Below, piece by piece: positions 43,548-54,685 of a DNA stretch of 64,000 bases. The first letter of the stretch is position 1. Each line of letters begins with the position of its first letter. Location: NCBI GenBank assembly GCA_009363875.1, contig CM018697.1, positions 52,159,484-52,223,483 of the forward strand. Direction: 5' to 3'. This stretch comes from Mikania micrantha. Lineage: Eukaryota; Streptophyta; Magnoliopsida; Asterales; Asteraceae. The notes beneath the pieces were generated by a model. It was given only the letters and a program-made list of their open reading frames with translations. It did no database searches and was not told the DNA's origin. A program made the translations under genes and the position numbers.

Positions 43548-44722
43548 ATGTGCTAGTATGATCTATGCATGAAAGTATGCTATGTATGATGAATGCATGA
43601 TAAATGAGTTATGTTAATGAATAACATGCCATGATAATGACGCTAGCATATGATATGATGATGACTTTATGATAACATGCTTCATGATGGTAACTATGAG
43701 AACAGTTATAGGAGTATGACAAGGTCCTAGGTTGCTAGGATGGAAGTATGATATGTAGGCATGATGCCATGATGTTATTATATGATAACGATGCTAGTAT
43801 GATATGATGACTTGTGCATGATGCTAGTATGTTATGATGGTATGATGAAATGATGCTAGTATGACATGCCTAATATGCCATGATGACTACGATGAATGAT
43901 GTTATGATGCTAGCAGGAAATGTTATGGTGATTATGATAAAACAAGATATGATGCTAGTATACCATGCATGACGAATGAACGATGTTCCTATAAGTGTTA
44001 TAGGATATGTATGAGGGATGTACCAGTAATTGTGCTGGGTAGGTATCATAGTCAACCACAACTATAACTGGGTATGATAGTCAACCACGACTATAACTGG
44101 GTATGATAGTCAACCACGACTATAACTGGGTATGATAGTCAACCACGACTATAACTGGGTATGATAGTCAACCATGACTATAACTGGGTATGATAGTCAA
44201 CCACGACTATAACTGGGTATGATAGTCAACCACGACTATAACTGGGTATGATAGTCAACCACGACTATAATTGGGTATGATAGTCAACCACGACTATAAC
44301 TGGGTATGGAGCCTTGTGCCGACAAAAGCCCACTGTTCTTATGGTAACAGTGGAACGTATGACGATGATGTTAAGGATCTTATGTGCTAAGGTTATGGAC
44401 TATGTGTATGAAATGATGTTTATGTTAAGTATGTTTAATGTTGTTTTATGAAAACTAGAACTCACCAGCGTAAGCTGACTTGATTTAGCATGTATGTCAT
44501 GTTAAGGCTAAGGCGAAAGAAGTTATGGAGCTCGGGGCATCAAGATAGAGAATCCGATGGTTTTGGCAATCCAATATGTTTTTGATACAGACACTTTATT
44601 GATTTCTGTCTATCAAACTATGTTTACAATTCCGCTACATGATTACGAAAGTTTTTAGTTTAAGAGCTATGTGTTATGACGAAACCAACCTCTGTGGGGT
44701 CTCCCGGTTTCGGGGCCTCACA
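43548..44722 (+). repeat. Element B LTR2, right segment
   Basis: It resumes at ATGTGCTAGTATG and ends CCTCACA. The 29-bp minisatellite is expanded (44038-44308). TAGAACTCACC and the CAGC-gtaa-GCTG hairpin are present, but the acceptor-like CAG is changed to CAT (about 44500). Confidence 0.93.
44038..44308 (+). repeat. 29-bp hairpin minisatellite, nine units
   Basis: Nine head-to-tail units with AGTCAACCA recur every 29 bp from 44050 to 44282. The same array in LTR1 has three units. Confidence 0.94.
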
Positions 44723-45054
44723 AGTTGGTATCAAAGCCATAGTTTGAGAGATCTTGGCATCCCAAATGCCAAGACTTAAACTGAGAATGGGATTAAATGA
44801 TGCGGATTGCCAACCACGGATGAACGGATGCCACGAGTTGAATGTTATGTACGAGTTAAGATGTAGATCTAAGGTTAGAAAGGTAGTTAGTGACATGCAC
44901 ATTGAGGAGATGGGATGGGAAACGTTTAGAGCCTATGAGTTGGGTAAATGGTTAATAACACCTGATCAACGTCATTAACGATTTACAAAGCTTATTCCGT
45001 GCTAAACTGATCCTATACTGACTCATCAATTGTTGCATTATGTAGAAAGTTAAG
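44723..45054 (+). other. Second primer-binding site and leader of element B
   Basis: AGTTGGTATCAAAGCC follows LTR2 directly. The primer site carries a G to A change (TATCAAAGCC). Apart from small changes this is the leader at 15849-16176. Confidence 0.85.
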
Positions 45055-46353
45055 ATGGCTGGACGAAAGGGTAGACCGCGAAAACAACCACAGGGAACAG
45101 GGGAGCCACATGTGGAGGCCGAGAAACCTGTCAATGAAGGAGGAGATGAGCACAGTGAGCCATCGGAAAATGAAGAGGAGTTCACACTAGAGCCTATTGT
45201 AGTAATGGCTATTTCTGATGAGGTCTGCAAGATCATGGATGAAAAGATGCCGGCAATGATTGGTAAGGCACTGAAGGATGCTCTGAAAGACAAGTCTGAG
45301 GGAACTAAAGAAAGCACCAAAGAAGATGATGTGGTGATCATCGAGACTAAGAGCGACGACTCTATGACTGGGAAACTGAAGGGCTGTGACTACAAGTCCT
45401 TCAAGGGATGTAACCCACCGACCTTTGATGGAAAGAAGGATGATGTGGCCACCTGCCACTGGATTTCTGCGATGGAGGATGTTATCTCCATCAGTGAGTG
45501 CCGAATTGATCAAGCTGTCAAGTTTGCAGCTCACTCTTTCGTCGAGGAGGCACTTCACTGGTGGAACACCATTAAGCAGTCCAAAGCTGCAGCTGATGTA
45601 AAGAAGATGACTTGGGACGATCTCAAGGAACTGGTTACTAAACAGTTATGTCCCAAGAATGAACTCGATAAGGTTGAAAGGGAGTTTCTGGTTCTGAAAG
45701 CTGGGAGTCTGAACCACCGGCAGTACACGTCGAGGGTTAATGAGATGGCTAGACTTGTTCCTCATTTGGTTTCTACCGCGGAACGCAGGGTGAAGTTGTA
45801 CATGGAGGGTTTGCCTCCAAAGGTTCGGATTCATGTGAAGGCGAATGCTCCCAAGACTTATGATTCCACTGTGGAGCTCAGTCGAATAGTTTGGGACGAT
45901 GTTATATCAGCTGAACCAGCCAAAGAAGAAGCAAAGGTGAAAGAGTCCTCCGGGACTAAGCGGGGTCGAACAGACCAACGAAAGTTTTCAGGCAAAAAGG
46001 TGAAGCGTGAGGATGCGAACCAATGCAGCAAGTGTGGTAAAATTCACACCGGACAGTGCTTGGTGGGCACTAACTTATGTTTTCGATGCGGAAAGACGGG
46101 GCATTTTTCCAGCAATTGCCCAAGTGCCACCAGATGCTACAACTGCAACGGGTTTGGACATCTGTCTAAAGATTGCAGGCAACCACGGGCCGATGCTTCG
46201 GGCTCGGGTAAGAAAGAAGAGAAAGGAAATGAGAAGCAGAAGGCTAAAGCACGGGCTTTCACGATGATGATGTTAAGGATCTTATGTGCTAAGGTTATGG
46301 ACTATGTATATGAAATGATTTTTATGTTAAGTATGTTTAATGTTGTTTTATGA
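45055..46353 (+). pseudogene. gag: Second element B gag, fused to LTR sequence
   Basis: It is near-identical to the gag at 16177 through both knuckles (CFRCGKTGHFSSNC, CYNCNGFGHLSKDC) up to KARAFTM. It then runs directly into LTR sequence (MMLRILCAKV...) at about 46262. Gag reads ACGATGA|CC and the LTR reads ACGATGATG at the breakpoint, so a short ACGATGA homology marks the join. Protease, pol and the first five-sixths of the LTR are missing. The final 30 residues are LTR-derived. Confidence 0.9.
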
Positions 46354-46624
46354 AAACTAGAACTCACCAGCGTAAGCTGACTTGATTTAGCATGTATGTC
46401 AGGTTAAGGCTAAGGCGAAAGAAGTTATGGAGCTCGGGGCATCAAGATAGAGAATCCGATGGTTTTGGCAATCCGATATGTTTTTGATACAGACACTTTA
46501 TTGATTTCTGTCTATCAAACTATGTTTACAATTCCGCTGCATGATTATGAAAGTTTTTAGATTAAGAGTTATGTGTTATGACGAAACCAACCTCTGTGGG
46601 GTCTCCCGGTTTCGGGGCCTCACA
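46263..46624 (+). repeat. Element B LTR3, 3' fragment
   Basis: The last 360 bp of the B LTR, with TAGAACTCACC, CAGC-gtaa-GCTG, TGTCAG and the terminal CCTCACA. This is the right end of the composite element. Confidence 0.9.
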
Positions 46625-46918
46625 GCGGTAGGTAAAAATGATTAACTATCATTAACAATAGTGTCATATGCATCTTAGTATGTGGTGGGACGGCGTCTGG
46701 GCGGGTTGTAGGCTCAACTCAGGGGTATGCCCTATATATAAGCATTTGATGTGGATATTACATGTGGTGTTAATGAGGTTAGGTTTTTTATCAAAGAAGG
46801 TTTTCAAATCATTTTCAATTACAAAACTATATGAACTCACCAACCACGTGCTGACTTGGTCTTTTTGAATGACTTCTCAGGTGACGAACAGGTCAATTAA
46901 GAAGCTTATGCTTTTGGA
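46625..46918 (+). repeat. Element F LTR, right segment
   Basis: It starts GCGGTAGGTAAAAATG and repeats the sequence around 13515-13680, so B landed between tandem copies. It contains cassette F-2 (46670-46752), GAACTCACCAAC (46833), and TTCTCAG|GTGACG (46880). It breaks at 46918 into the truncated 3' LTR of E. Confidence 0.75.
46670..46752 (+). other. Covarying TATATA cassette, copy F-2
   Basis: The upstream GCATCTTAGTATG and downstream CATTTGATGT pair only partly (GCATC with GATGT, ATG with CAT). The core GTGGTGGGACGGCGTCTGGG...GGTATGCCCTATATATAAG is intact. This is the weakest arm pairing of the set. Confidence 0.5.
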
Positions 46919-48070
46919 CTAACCCAGATGCTATTCTCACGTCGATAGTGTTCCCAGAGAGGTTGTCGAGGGTGTTGGTGGTGTGTACAAGGATCCTAAC
47001 CGGTTACACCTTAGGTCGAACACACATACACACACAAAACCCTAATTTCCGATTATTCATGCTCAGATACCTCGATATTTAGTGGACAAATCTTCAGATC
47101 TGTTGTACTTTCATGTAGAGCAAGTCGAGGGCTTCGCGTGGGTTCAAGAATCACTCAAATTGGTTGAGAAACAAAGATGTTATGGAGGATTGAAGGTGGT
47201 TAACAGTGGTGAATGGTGGTAGCTGGAAATTTGAGTTAGAGAGAGTATGGGAAGTGATGAAAAGAATAAATGGAGTTCATTTAGGGTATTTATACCCCGG
47301 AGGAGTTCGGGTTCGTTTCGGTTGCTCGGTTTGCGATTTCGTCACGTATCCGGAACTTTACGCATATTAAATATGTTTTAATTAAAAAGGGAATTATTTA
47401 ATAATTTTGATGAGTTTCAAAATTGTAAAAATGTTTAATATTTTATTTTATAAAATTAAAGTCGTTCGTGTCGTTTCGTTTCGTCGAATCGCGTCACCGT
47501 CGCGCGTATTCGTTCGAATCGTCATTCGAACGAACACGACGATGGTTTTGCTTTCCGACTCTTGTTTTCTACTTTCCAGTCATCATTTCAGAACGTTAAA
47601 CTCACAGATATGTTTGTGTGAATCGTCACCCACGCAAACACACTGTCAGTTCGTTATTCTGAAACGACACTCTGCTTTATGTTTGAATTGTGTTTCCTCA
47701 CTGTCGGACTCAACTAAAAATCCTGATTTCACATAATTTTCACATTGAATTATCGGCCATCCGATTCCTGTCATTTATGGATATCAGATCGCAACCGATT
47801 TGTTTATGTTAATTGTTTAACCACTGTTGTTTCTCATGAGCTGTTGTGTTAACTGTACTTAAGTTTTCACTTAAATACACACAACTAATGTTTCAAACGT
47901 ACGTTGTACTTACTGTATCTAAGTTTACACAAAAATACGTACAACGATTTCTTGTATTTAGGATTTCTGTTAATACAAATATTGTTCACAATCACATATG
48001 TACACATAGTTACTTTAGATAGTACATGTACCGTACGGACTTGCCGGGCGGTCAGTTACTAGTTGTCACA
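46919..48070 (-). repeat. Element E 3' LTR, truncated
   Basis: It covers only the first 1.15 kb in sense. TATA box GGTATAAATACC (47285-47296) and the GGTGACGAT hairpin (47612-47639) are retained. The CGAACC tract and intron module are missing. The break at 46918/46919 joins it to F with no obvious duplication. Confidence 0.9.
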
Positions 48071-48106
48071 GTCTCCCCTTGTTAAAGAAATTTCGTCCCG
48101 AAATTT
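48071..48106 (-). other. Element E polypurine tract and hairpin
   Basis: In sense, AAATTTCG-GGA-CGAAATTT then CTTTAACAAGGGGAGAC, abutting the LTR start TGTGACAACT. Confidence 0.85.
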
Positions 48107-48124
48107 AAGCATAAAAGTCGGGCT

Positions 48125-49518
48125 TCACTTCTCGAACAGGTGGGGATACTTTGCTTTCATGTTGTCCTCGCGCTCCCAAGTAAATTCTGGTCCACGCTTG
48201 GAGTTCCATCGAACCTTCACTATAGGGATACGGCTACGTTTCAGTTTCTTAACTTCACGTTCCATAATCTCTACAGGTTCTTCAATGAAATGTAGTTGCT
48301 CATCAACTTGTATTTCTTCCAATGGTATGATCAATGTTTCGTCTGCTAAGCACCTCTTGAGATTTGATACATGAAACACATCGTGTACTCCACTGAGCTC
48401 ATCAGGGAGTCTGAGTCTGTATGCCACAGGACCTATGCGTTGAGTAATCTCAAACGGTCCGACATACCTAGGTGCTAGTTTGCCCTTAGCCCTAAACCGA
48501 ACTACGCCTTTCCATGGGGACACTTTCAACATGACTCGGTCACCCACATCGAATTCCAAAGGCTTGCACCGTTTGTCTGCGTAACTCTTTTGACGGCTAC
48601 GTGTTGCTTGTAATCGTTGTTGTATCTGGGCTATCTTATCAGTGGTTTCCTGAATAAGTTCAGGCCCAGTTATTCTGTTGTCTCCCACTTCGGTCCAACA
48701 AATTGGAGACCGACATTTTCTACCATAGAGTGCTTCAAACGGAGCACATCCAATACTACTGTGGTAGCTATTGTTGTAGGAGAACTCAATGAGAGGTAAG
48801 TGTGTGTCCCAACTTCCACCAAAGTCTAGGATGCATGTTCTCAACATATCCTCTAGGGTTTGAATGGTGAGCTCGCTTTGTCCATCCGTTTGTGGATGAT
48901 AAGCGGTGCTCAAGTTAACACTTGTCCCTAAGGATTGTTGCAATGATTGCCAGAACCGCGAAGTAAATCGACTGTCCCGGTCTGAAATAATAGACAATGG
49001 CTCTCCGTGCCTCACTACTATTTCATCAATGTATAGTCTCGCTAGTTTCTCCATCTTGTATGTCTCTCTGATTGGCAAAAAGTGTGCGGACTTGGTCAAT
49101 ATATCAATGATGACCCAAATAGAATCATATCCATTGGAAGTGCGGGGTAGCTTGGTAATGAAATCCATAGCTATTTGTTCCCACTTCCATTGTGGAATCT
49201 CTGGTTGTTCCAGAAAACCCGAAGGTTTCTGGTGTCTGCTTTGACTTTGGCACATGTGATACATTTGCCAACATAAATGGCAATGTCTTTCTTCATACCC
49301 GGCCACCAATAAAATGACCTAAGATCTTGGTACATCTTATCGGCACCAGGATGAACTGAATAACGTGTCTTGTGTGCCTCGTCAAGTATGAGTGTTCGAA
49401 GTTCATCTACTGCTGGAATCCAAACACGATCCAGATAATAGATAACTCCGTCTTGTTTTGTCTTGAAGTGTTTCTCGGCGTCACAATCGAGCTCGTGTTT
49501 CAGATTGTCTCTTACCAC
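48125..49518 (-). pseudogene. pol: Element E integrase and chromodomain, frameshifted
   Basis: There are two overlapping frames. The first (49171-49518) holds the zinc finger (HKTRYSVHPG, CITCAKVKA) and goes out of frame near 49238 by one missing base. The second (48125-49309) continues with KPSGFLEQPEIP, MDFITKLPRT, SDRDSRF, QSELTIQTLED (Leu where relatives have Arg after the catalytic Glu), FHVSNLKRCLAD and a chromodomain-like tail (VKVRW, FTWERED, KYPHLFEK). Confidence 0.9.
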
Positions 49519-49527
49519 TGCCTCTTG

Positions 49528-51090
49528 TTACGCTTGTAGAATGTGATCTCTCAGACTTGTTTGCACAGTCATTCCCATTGCGCGAACGCGTAAGGGTTTG
49601 ACTCTTTCCTTCCGGCTCAAAGCATCTGCAACAACATTTGCTTTGCCTGGGTGGTATTTGATCACACAATCGTAATCGTTCAGGAGCTCAACCCAATGTC
49701 TCTGTCTCATGTTAAGCTCCTTCTGATCAAATATATGCTGTAAGCTCTTGTGGTCTCTGAAGATAGTGCATTTGGTACCATAAAGGTAGTGTCTCCAAAT
49801 CTTTAAAGCAAAGACAACAGCTCCCAGTTCAAGATCGTGTGTCGTGTAGTTCTTCTCATGTATCTTCAACTGTCGTGAGGCATAAGCAATGACTTTTTCT
49901 CGTTGCATCAAAACACATCCAAGTCCCTGATGGGAAGCATCACAATAAACTACAAAGTCATCATTGCCTTCTGGGAGTGTTAAGATTGGAGCATTGCATA
50001 ATCTTTGTTTTAGTGTCTGGAATGCCTCTTCTTGTTTCTGAGTCCACACAAAAGGTTCAGACTTCTGTGTGAGCTTGGTGAGAGGCAAAGCTATCTTAGA
50101 GAAATTCGAGATGAATCTCCTGTAGTAACCCACCAATCCCAAGAATGATCGGATCTCTGTTGGTGTTGTAGGCACATCCTTGTTCTTGATTGCTTCAATC
50201 TTGGCAGGATCCACATGAATACCATTACTGTTAATCACGTGACCCAAGAACTGAACTTCTCTTAACCAGAATTCACACTTGGAGAATTTGGCATAGAGTC
50301 GTTCCTTCTTTAGGAGTTCCAAGACTGTCTTGAGGTGTTGCTCATGTTCCTTCTCATTCTTTGAATAAATCAATATATCATCAATAAAGACGATAACAAA
50401 CTGATCTACGTACGGCTTGCACACCCGGTTCATCAAATCCATGAACACAGCCGGTGCATTCGTCAGTCTGAATGGCATCACCATGAATTCGTAGTGACCA
50501 TATCGGGTACGAAAGGCCGTCTTTGGTATGTCTTCCTCTTGAATCCGGAGCTGATGATAGTCTGATCTCATGTCTATCTTTGAAAAGTATTGTGCTCCCT
50601 GTAATTGATCAAACAAATCATCAATCCTCGGTAACGGGTACCGATTCTTGATGGTGACTTTGTTGAGCTCTCTGTAATCAATGCACATCCTGAAGGTTCC
50701 ATCCTTTTTCTTAACAAAAAGAACTGGAGCTCCCCACGGGGAAAAGCTCAGTCGGATGAATCCTTTATCAAGTAGCTCTTGTAATTGGTTGGACAACTCC
50801 TGCATTTCTGATGGTGCAAGTCTATAAGGAGACTTAGCTACAGGAGTCGATCCTGGAATCAAATCGATTCGGAACTGCACTGATCTCTCCGGTGGCAGTC
50901 CCGGTAAATCATCCGGAAACACGTCCGCATAGTCTCTCACAACTGGTACATCTTGAATCTTGATTGCCTTCTTGTCTTTCTCGATCACGTGAGCTAGAAA
51001 TGCAACGCATTGTTTTCGCAGATACTTACGAGCCTTCATGCACGATATTATCTTGACACTGCGTTTCGCTTGGTCTCCACGAATCTCCAA
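49528..51090 (-). pseudogene. pol: Element E reverse transcriptase-RNase H
   Basis: The frame has 520 residues between in-frame stops. RT motifs are present (PWGAPVLFVKKKDG, FIDDILIYSK), but conserved positions are changed: RSDYHQL for RSGYHQL, MPFRLTNAP for MPFGLTNAP, FIRLSFSP for FIRPSFSP. RNase H has YCDASHQG and THDLELGAVVFAL, with FRDHKSL for the usual T-D. It ends at TAA (49528), where relatives have a glutamine-rich stretch. Confidence 0.92.
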
Positions 51091-51771
51091 GACCTCATTG
51101 TTCTACATTGGAATGCGTAATAGTTTATCGGAACAAATGAACTCAACTCGATTAAGAGATAGCCAATCCATTCCGATAATGATGTAGAAACTGCCCAGTT
51201 CCATCGGTATCAAATCGATGGAAAATGTGTGATCGCCAAGTGTTAGTGGGCAATTCCTAAGTATTGTGTCTACTGTGATCTATTTGCCGTTTGCTATCTC
51301 AATAGTGTAAGGGGAGTCTAACAATTCCTTAACATAATTAAGATGGCATGCAAAGTCGGATGAGATGAAACTCTGATCCGCACCAGTGTCAAATAATATG
51401 GATGCATAGAAGTCAGATAAGAGAAATGTACCCGTGATTACGTTCGGGTCCTGTCGTGCATCAGCAGCTCCTATCTGGAAGGCTCGTCCCCTTGCTGCCT
51501 GAGCCCTTGGTTGAGCTTTCTTGGGACAATCCCTAGAAAAATGTCCCAGTTCACCACAAGTGAAGAAGGACCTGTTATCAGCAGCGGCAGCAGTAGCTGC
51601 ATTGTTGTTTCTGTTCTGAGCCCTTGGGCTCCTGCAGTGGGCTACCAAGCGACCAAATCTCCCACAGTTGGTGCAGTATCTGCACGGGATGTTTGGCAAG
51701 TGATGAAACTGGCATGAATTGCACAAAGGTGCAGTGCCAGTGTATGGCTTCCTGATCTGCAGTGGTGGTGG
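51091..51771 (-). pseudogene. gag-pol: Element E zinc knuckles and protease
   Basis: It lies in the same frame as RT, interrupted by TAG at 51280-51282 and 51103-51105. It contains CTNCGRFGRLVAHC (His replaced by Arg in the first knuckle), FFTCGELGHFSRDC (first Cys position replaced by Phe), and protease LFDTGADQSF. The GMDWL segment follows after the first stop. Confidence 0.85.
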
Positions 51772-52724
51772 CTAGTTGAGCATTGGGGCTTGGGTAGTGG
51801 CAGCAAAGTTTCTACCCACCTTTTGTTTCTTAGCCGGATGTTTATCCGACTTCTTGGAAGTTCCAACCTTGGCTGTTTCAGCCTCTTTCTTGAATGCCCC
51901 TGAGGCAACCATCATGTCTGTCAACGATGCTGACAGAGTAACAGCTAACTCCATGGTAGTAGGGTGGGCAGAAATCACATGCCCTCGGATACTGGGCGGT
52001 AATCCACCAACATATCGCTCGATTCTCTTCTCAAGTGTTGGCACCACGTCAGGTGCCAAAGTGGCTAACTCATGAAATCGTGTGGTGTAGGCCAGATGCC
52101 CAGCACCAATCATCTCCAGATTGAGCAGTTCAGTCTCAACCTTCTTTAGTTCATTTCTTGGGCAAAACTCTGCCCGCAGCATGCCTTGAATTCACTCCAC
52201 GGCATAGCCTGGGCCTCATCCCGGCCTCTGATTGAAACCTGAACGTTCCACCAAGTCAACGCTCTCTTGTGAAATGATCCCGCAGCATACTTGACTCTGT
52301 TCTGTTCAGGACAGCCACTCATGTCAAGGGTAGTCTCCATCTTCTCGATCCACTAGATCAATCCGACTGCACCCTCACTGCCACAGAAACTGGGTGGCTT
52401 GCAACCTACAAAGTTCTTGTAGGCATAGTCCTGATTCTGCCTGGTGTTACCGCTGCCTTCTCCAGATGAGTTGGCAACGTTGTTGCTGTTGTTGTTGTTG
52501 ATGCGATTCATCATCTCGGGAATCACATCCCTCAGTTGGCTAGTCAGGAGAGTGGCCAACGCCACAGTAGCAGAGTCCAACTGATAAGCCGGTGGTGGCG
52601 GAGGTGGGGGTGGAGGTGGTAGATGTGGAGGAGAGTCAGGTGGTGTCGGTGTAGATGAGTGAGGAGCAGAGTCTTGAGTCAGTGGTAATAGAGGTGGTTG
52701 TCTTCTTGGCAGCATTCCGATCAT
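51772..52724 (-). pseudogene. gag: Element E gag
   Basis: It starts MIGMLPRRQPP, then a run of prolines (about residues 35-45), then YKNFVGCKPPSF. A TAG at 52353-52355 replaces the glutamine codon seen in A and D (LLQW). The frame resumes to 52190, shifts near 52185 (WSEFKAC against expected ..LRAEFCPRNEL), and ends at TAG 51772. It is a decayed gag of the A/D type. Confidence 0.88.
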
Positions 52725-52869
52725 AACCGAAAGAAATCAGTTAGTGCAGTGATCAGAAGTAGAAGACATATGCAAATAGAATCCTAAGTCACATGATCTC
52801 TATATAAGGGTCCCTAGGTTATAGTCTAGGCCAAACCGTTTAAGTAATATGACCTATATTTCTCTATAA

Positions 52870-52889
52870 CCATGGCTCTAATACCAATC
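52870..52889 (-). other. Element E primer-binding site
   Basis: In sense, TTGGTATTAGAGCCATGG follows the LTR end GTGACA after two to three bases. It has one substitution (TATTAGAGC) relative to the other elements. Confidence 0.87.
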
Positions 52890-53254
52890 TGTCACACCCC
52901 GGGCCGGCGGGAACGGATCGTGTTTTCCCGTCGGGCGGAAGGTTCCCGGGGCGTGATATCGTTAGTGATAATCAATTGATCAGATTGTTTACATAGCACA
53001 TGATAATATAAATGAGAAATGCTAACACATACATGATATAGAATTACAAGATTAAATTACAATGTATCGTTCATAATTTAATCGAGTAAATCTATCAAAA
53101 GAATTAATGAGACTATATCTTGTATCTATACAAGATATACAAAAGATGATTCATATTCTTGTTATCCAAAAGTATGCAATCACAAAAGTAGCTAGGTCTT
53201 CTAAAAGTTCACTAGCTATGTCCATGCATAATAGTAGCTACACCTGTTCATCAC

Positions 53255-54685
53255 CTGAGAAAACATTTATTTAAACAAAGTCAACACGAGGTTGGTGAGT
53301 TCATAAGTATGTTAATTGAAAACCTTGATTCATTCACATGCACAATCACAATGTATGTTATGTTACTTGTATGATGTTTGTTTCACATGTTCACACAATG
53401 GCATCTCAATAGTTATATTTACAAGTATTATATCATCCTAGTAGTGATGCTTATATATAGGGCATATGTAAGGGAACTAAGCCCTAGCCAACATCCCACC
53501 ACATCACCACTAGAATTCCACAATACTTGTAATACAACTATTGATTTCCATTCTCATTTCCCATGTTTATCTCCTCTTTGATCACCTGTGTTCTCATGTA
53601 TAGAATAATATGATGATAGCATTGTAGTTATCAAACCGAAGTATTAATAACCAATATATGTGTTAAGGATATTAGATTCTCAATCTGTTCATTGTATTAT
53701 TCTATATTTGTGGGGTTAACTGTTGTTTCACTATTAAATATTAAAAGTGTTAGTTAACTGTTTGTATTGTATTCTCAAATGCAACGTATAGAGCCCAAAA
53801 GGAGTCCATTGTGATCCTCACGTAATCAGATTACAATGCACCCGATTCACCTCTATCCCGCCGTGTGATCCCATAGCCTTCATCGAAACTGTTACTAATA
53901 ATATGACATGAGAGAAAATAAATTCCTCTGTCTACTAGTCCACTGGTAACGATGGATGATGTACATATATGTTGTTGTTGTTCTCAATGTAGGGATGTTC
54001 TCATGTGATTAACAAAGTTGAATAAGAACTTGTCTTATTACGTTATGTTAATCATTGTGTGAATGATGTGATTATCATGAAGTTACGTTATCATGATTAT
54101 CATTCATAAATTCCAATATTCACCATGTAACCCTTAAGCCGTAGTAAGAACTAGTCTTAGTACCCTTAAGTGACGCAGGTGGTGGATGATCAATGTGTTC
54201 ATACTATCACATAGTATGTTTTTAAGTTATAACTAAGTGTTATAAGTACTTGACTTATCACACTTGGTTAATTATAATGTGAAATGATATTTAGAAGATA
54301 TTTTATCTTCTAATCATTCATGTGTTGTGTAGTGTCATCATGTTTCACTGTAGTAGTTCTCATTGTTTATTTGTGTATGAATTGTCTCAATGTTACTCAT
54401 GTATGAATAACCAAGAGTTATAAGATATAATCTTACAACTATGTTATTCAATTGTATTGATGATTATGAAATTATATTATCATATTCATCTAAGTTTCCC
54501 TGTTATCTCATGATCATGCAAGCATGCATACAATGATAAGCGATAATAAACAATTTAATATTATCTAAATCAAAGTATAAATAACATGTTAAGCAAGACT
54601 TTTAAATAAATAAAAGTAAACATGTTTCTCAGCCCCGAGAGTTTAAAATCAGTAAAGATTAAAGAAAAGGGGCGTATGAACTCAC
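53255..54685 (-). other. Putative LTR intron / paired module, element E
   Basis: The donor GGTGAGTTCATA is a perfect 12-nt complement of TATGAACTCACC 1.4 kb downstream. The donor-adjacent hairpin is CGCCCC...GGGGCTGAG. The acceptor side has CAAC-ctcgt-GTTG and TTTTCTCAG|GTGATG. The cassette lies inside this interval. Confidence 0.55.
53411..53541 (-). other. Covarying TATATA cassette, copy E (longest stem)
   Basis: The arms extend about 38 bp: CAAGTATT...TAGTAGTGATG on one side and CATCACCACTA...AATACTTG on the other, with internal mismatches. The core in sense is GTGGTGGGATGTTGGCTAGG...CATATGCCCTATATATAAG. The arm sequence shares nothing with the other copies. Confidence 0.78.

Larger units (their letters stand above)
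13746..46624 (+). mobile_element. Element B: composite Ty3/gypsy element with three LTR copies, interrupted by C and D
   Basis: The order is LTR1 (13746-15848), internal region with broken gag-pol (15849-20938), LTR2 (20939-22002 and 43548-44722), a second primer site and gag (44723 to about 46262), and an LTR3 3' fragment (about 46263-46624). The flanks are GTGGT on the left and GCGGT on the right, a possible 5-bp target duplication with one C/T difference. Excluding C and D the element is about 11.3 kb. The repeated LTR-internal-LTR-internal order points to recombination between two copies or an aberrant tandem insertion, later shortened by deletion. Confidence 0.88.
12552..46880 (+). other. 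Putative LTR intron / paired module of F, split by B
   Basis: The donor-like CACAG|GTGAGTTC is at 12552, and its exact complement GAACTCACC is at 46833-46841. The latter is followed by CAACcacgtGCTG and GACTTCTCAG|GTGACG, ending 46880. Element B (13746-46624) is inserted between the two halves. Without B the interval would be about 1.45 kb, like that in E. Confidence 0.45.
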
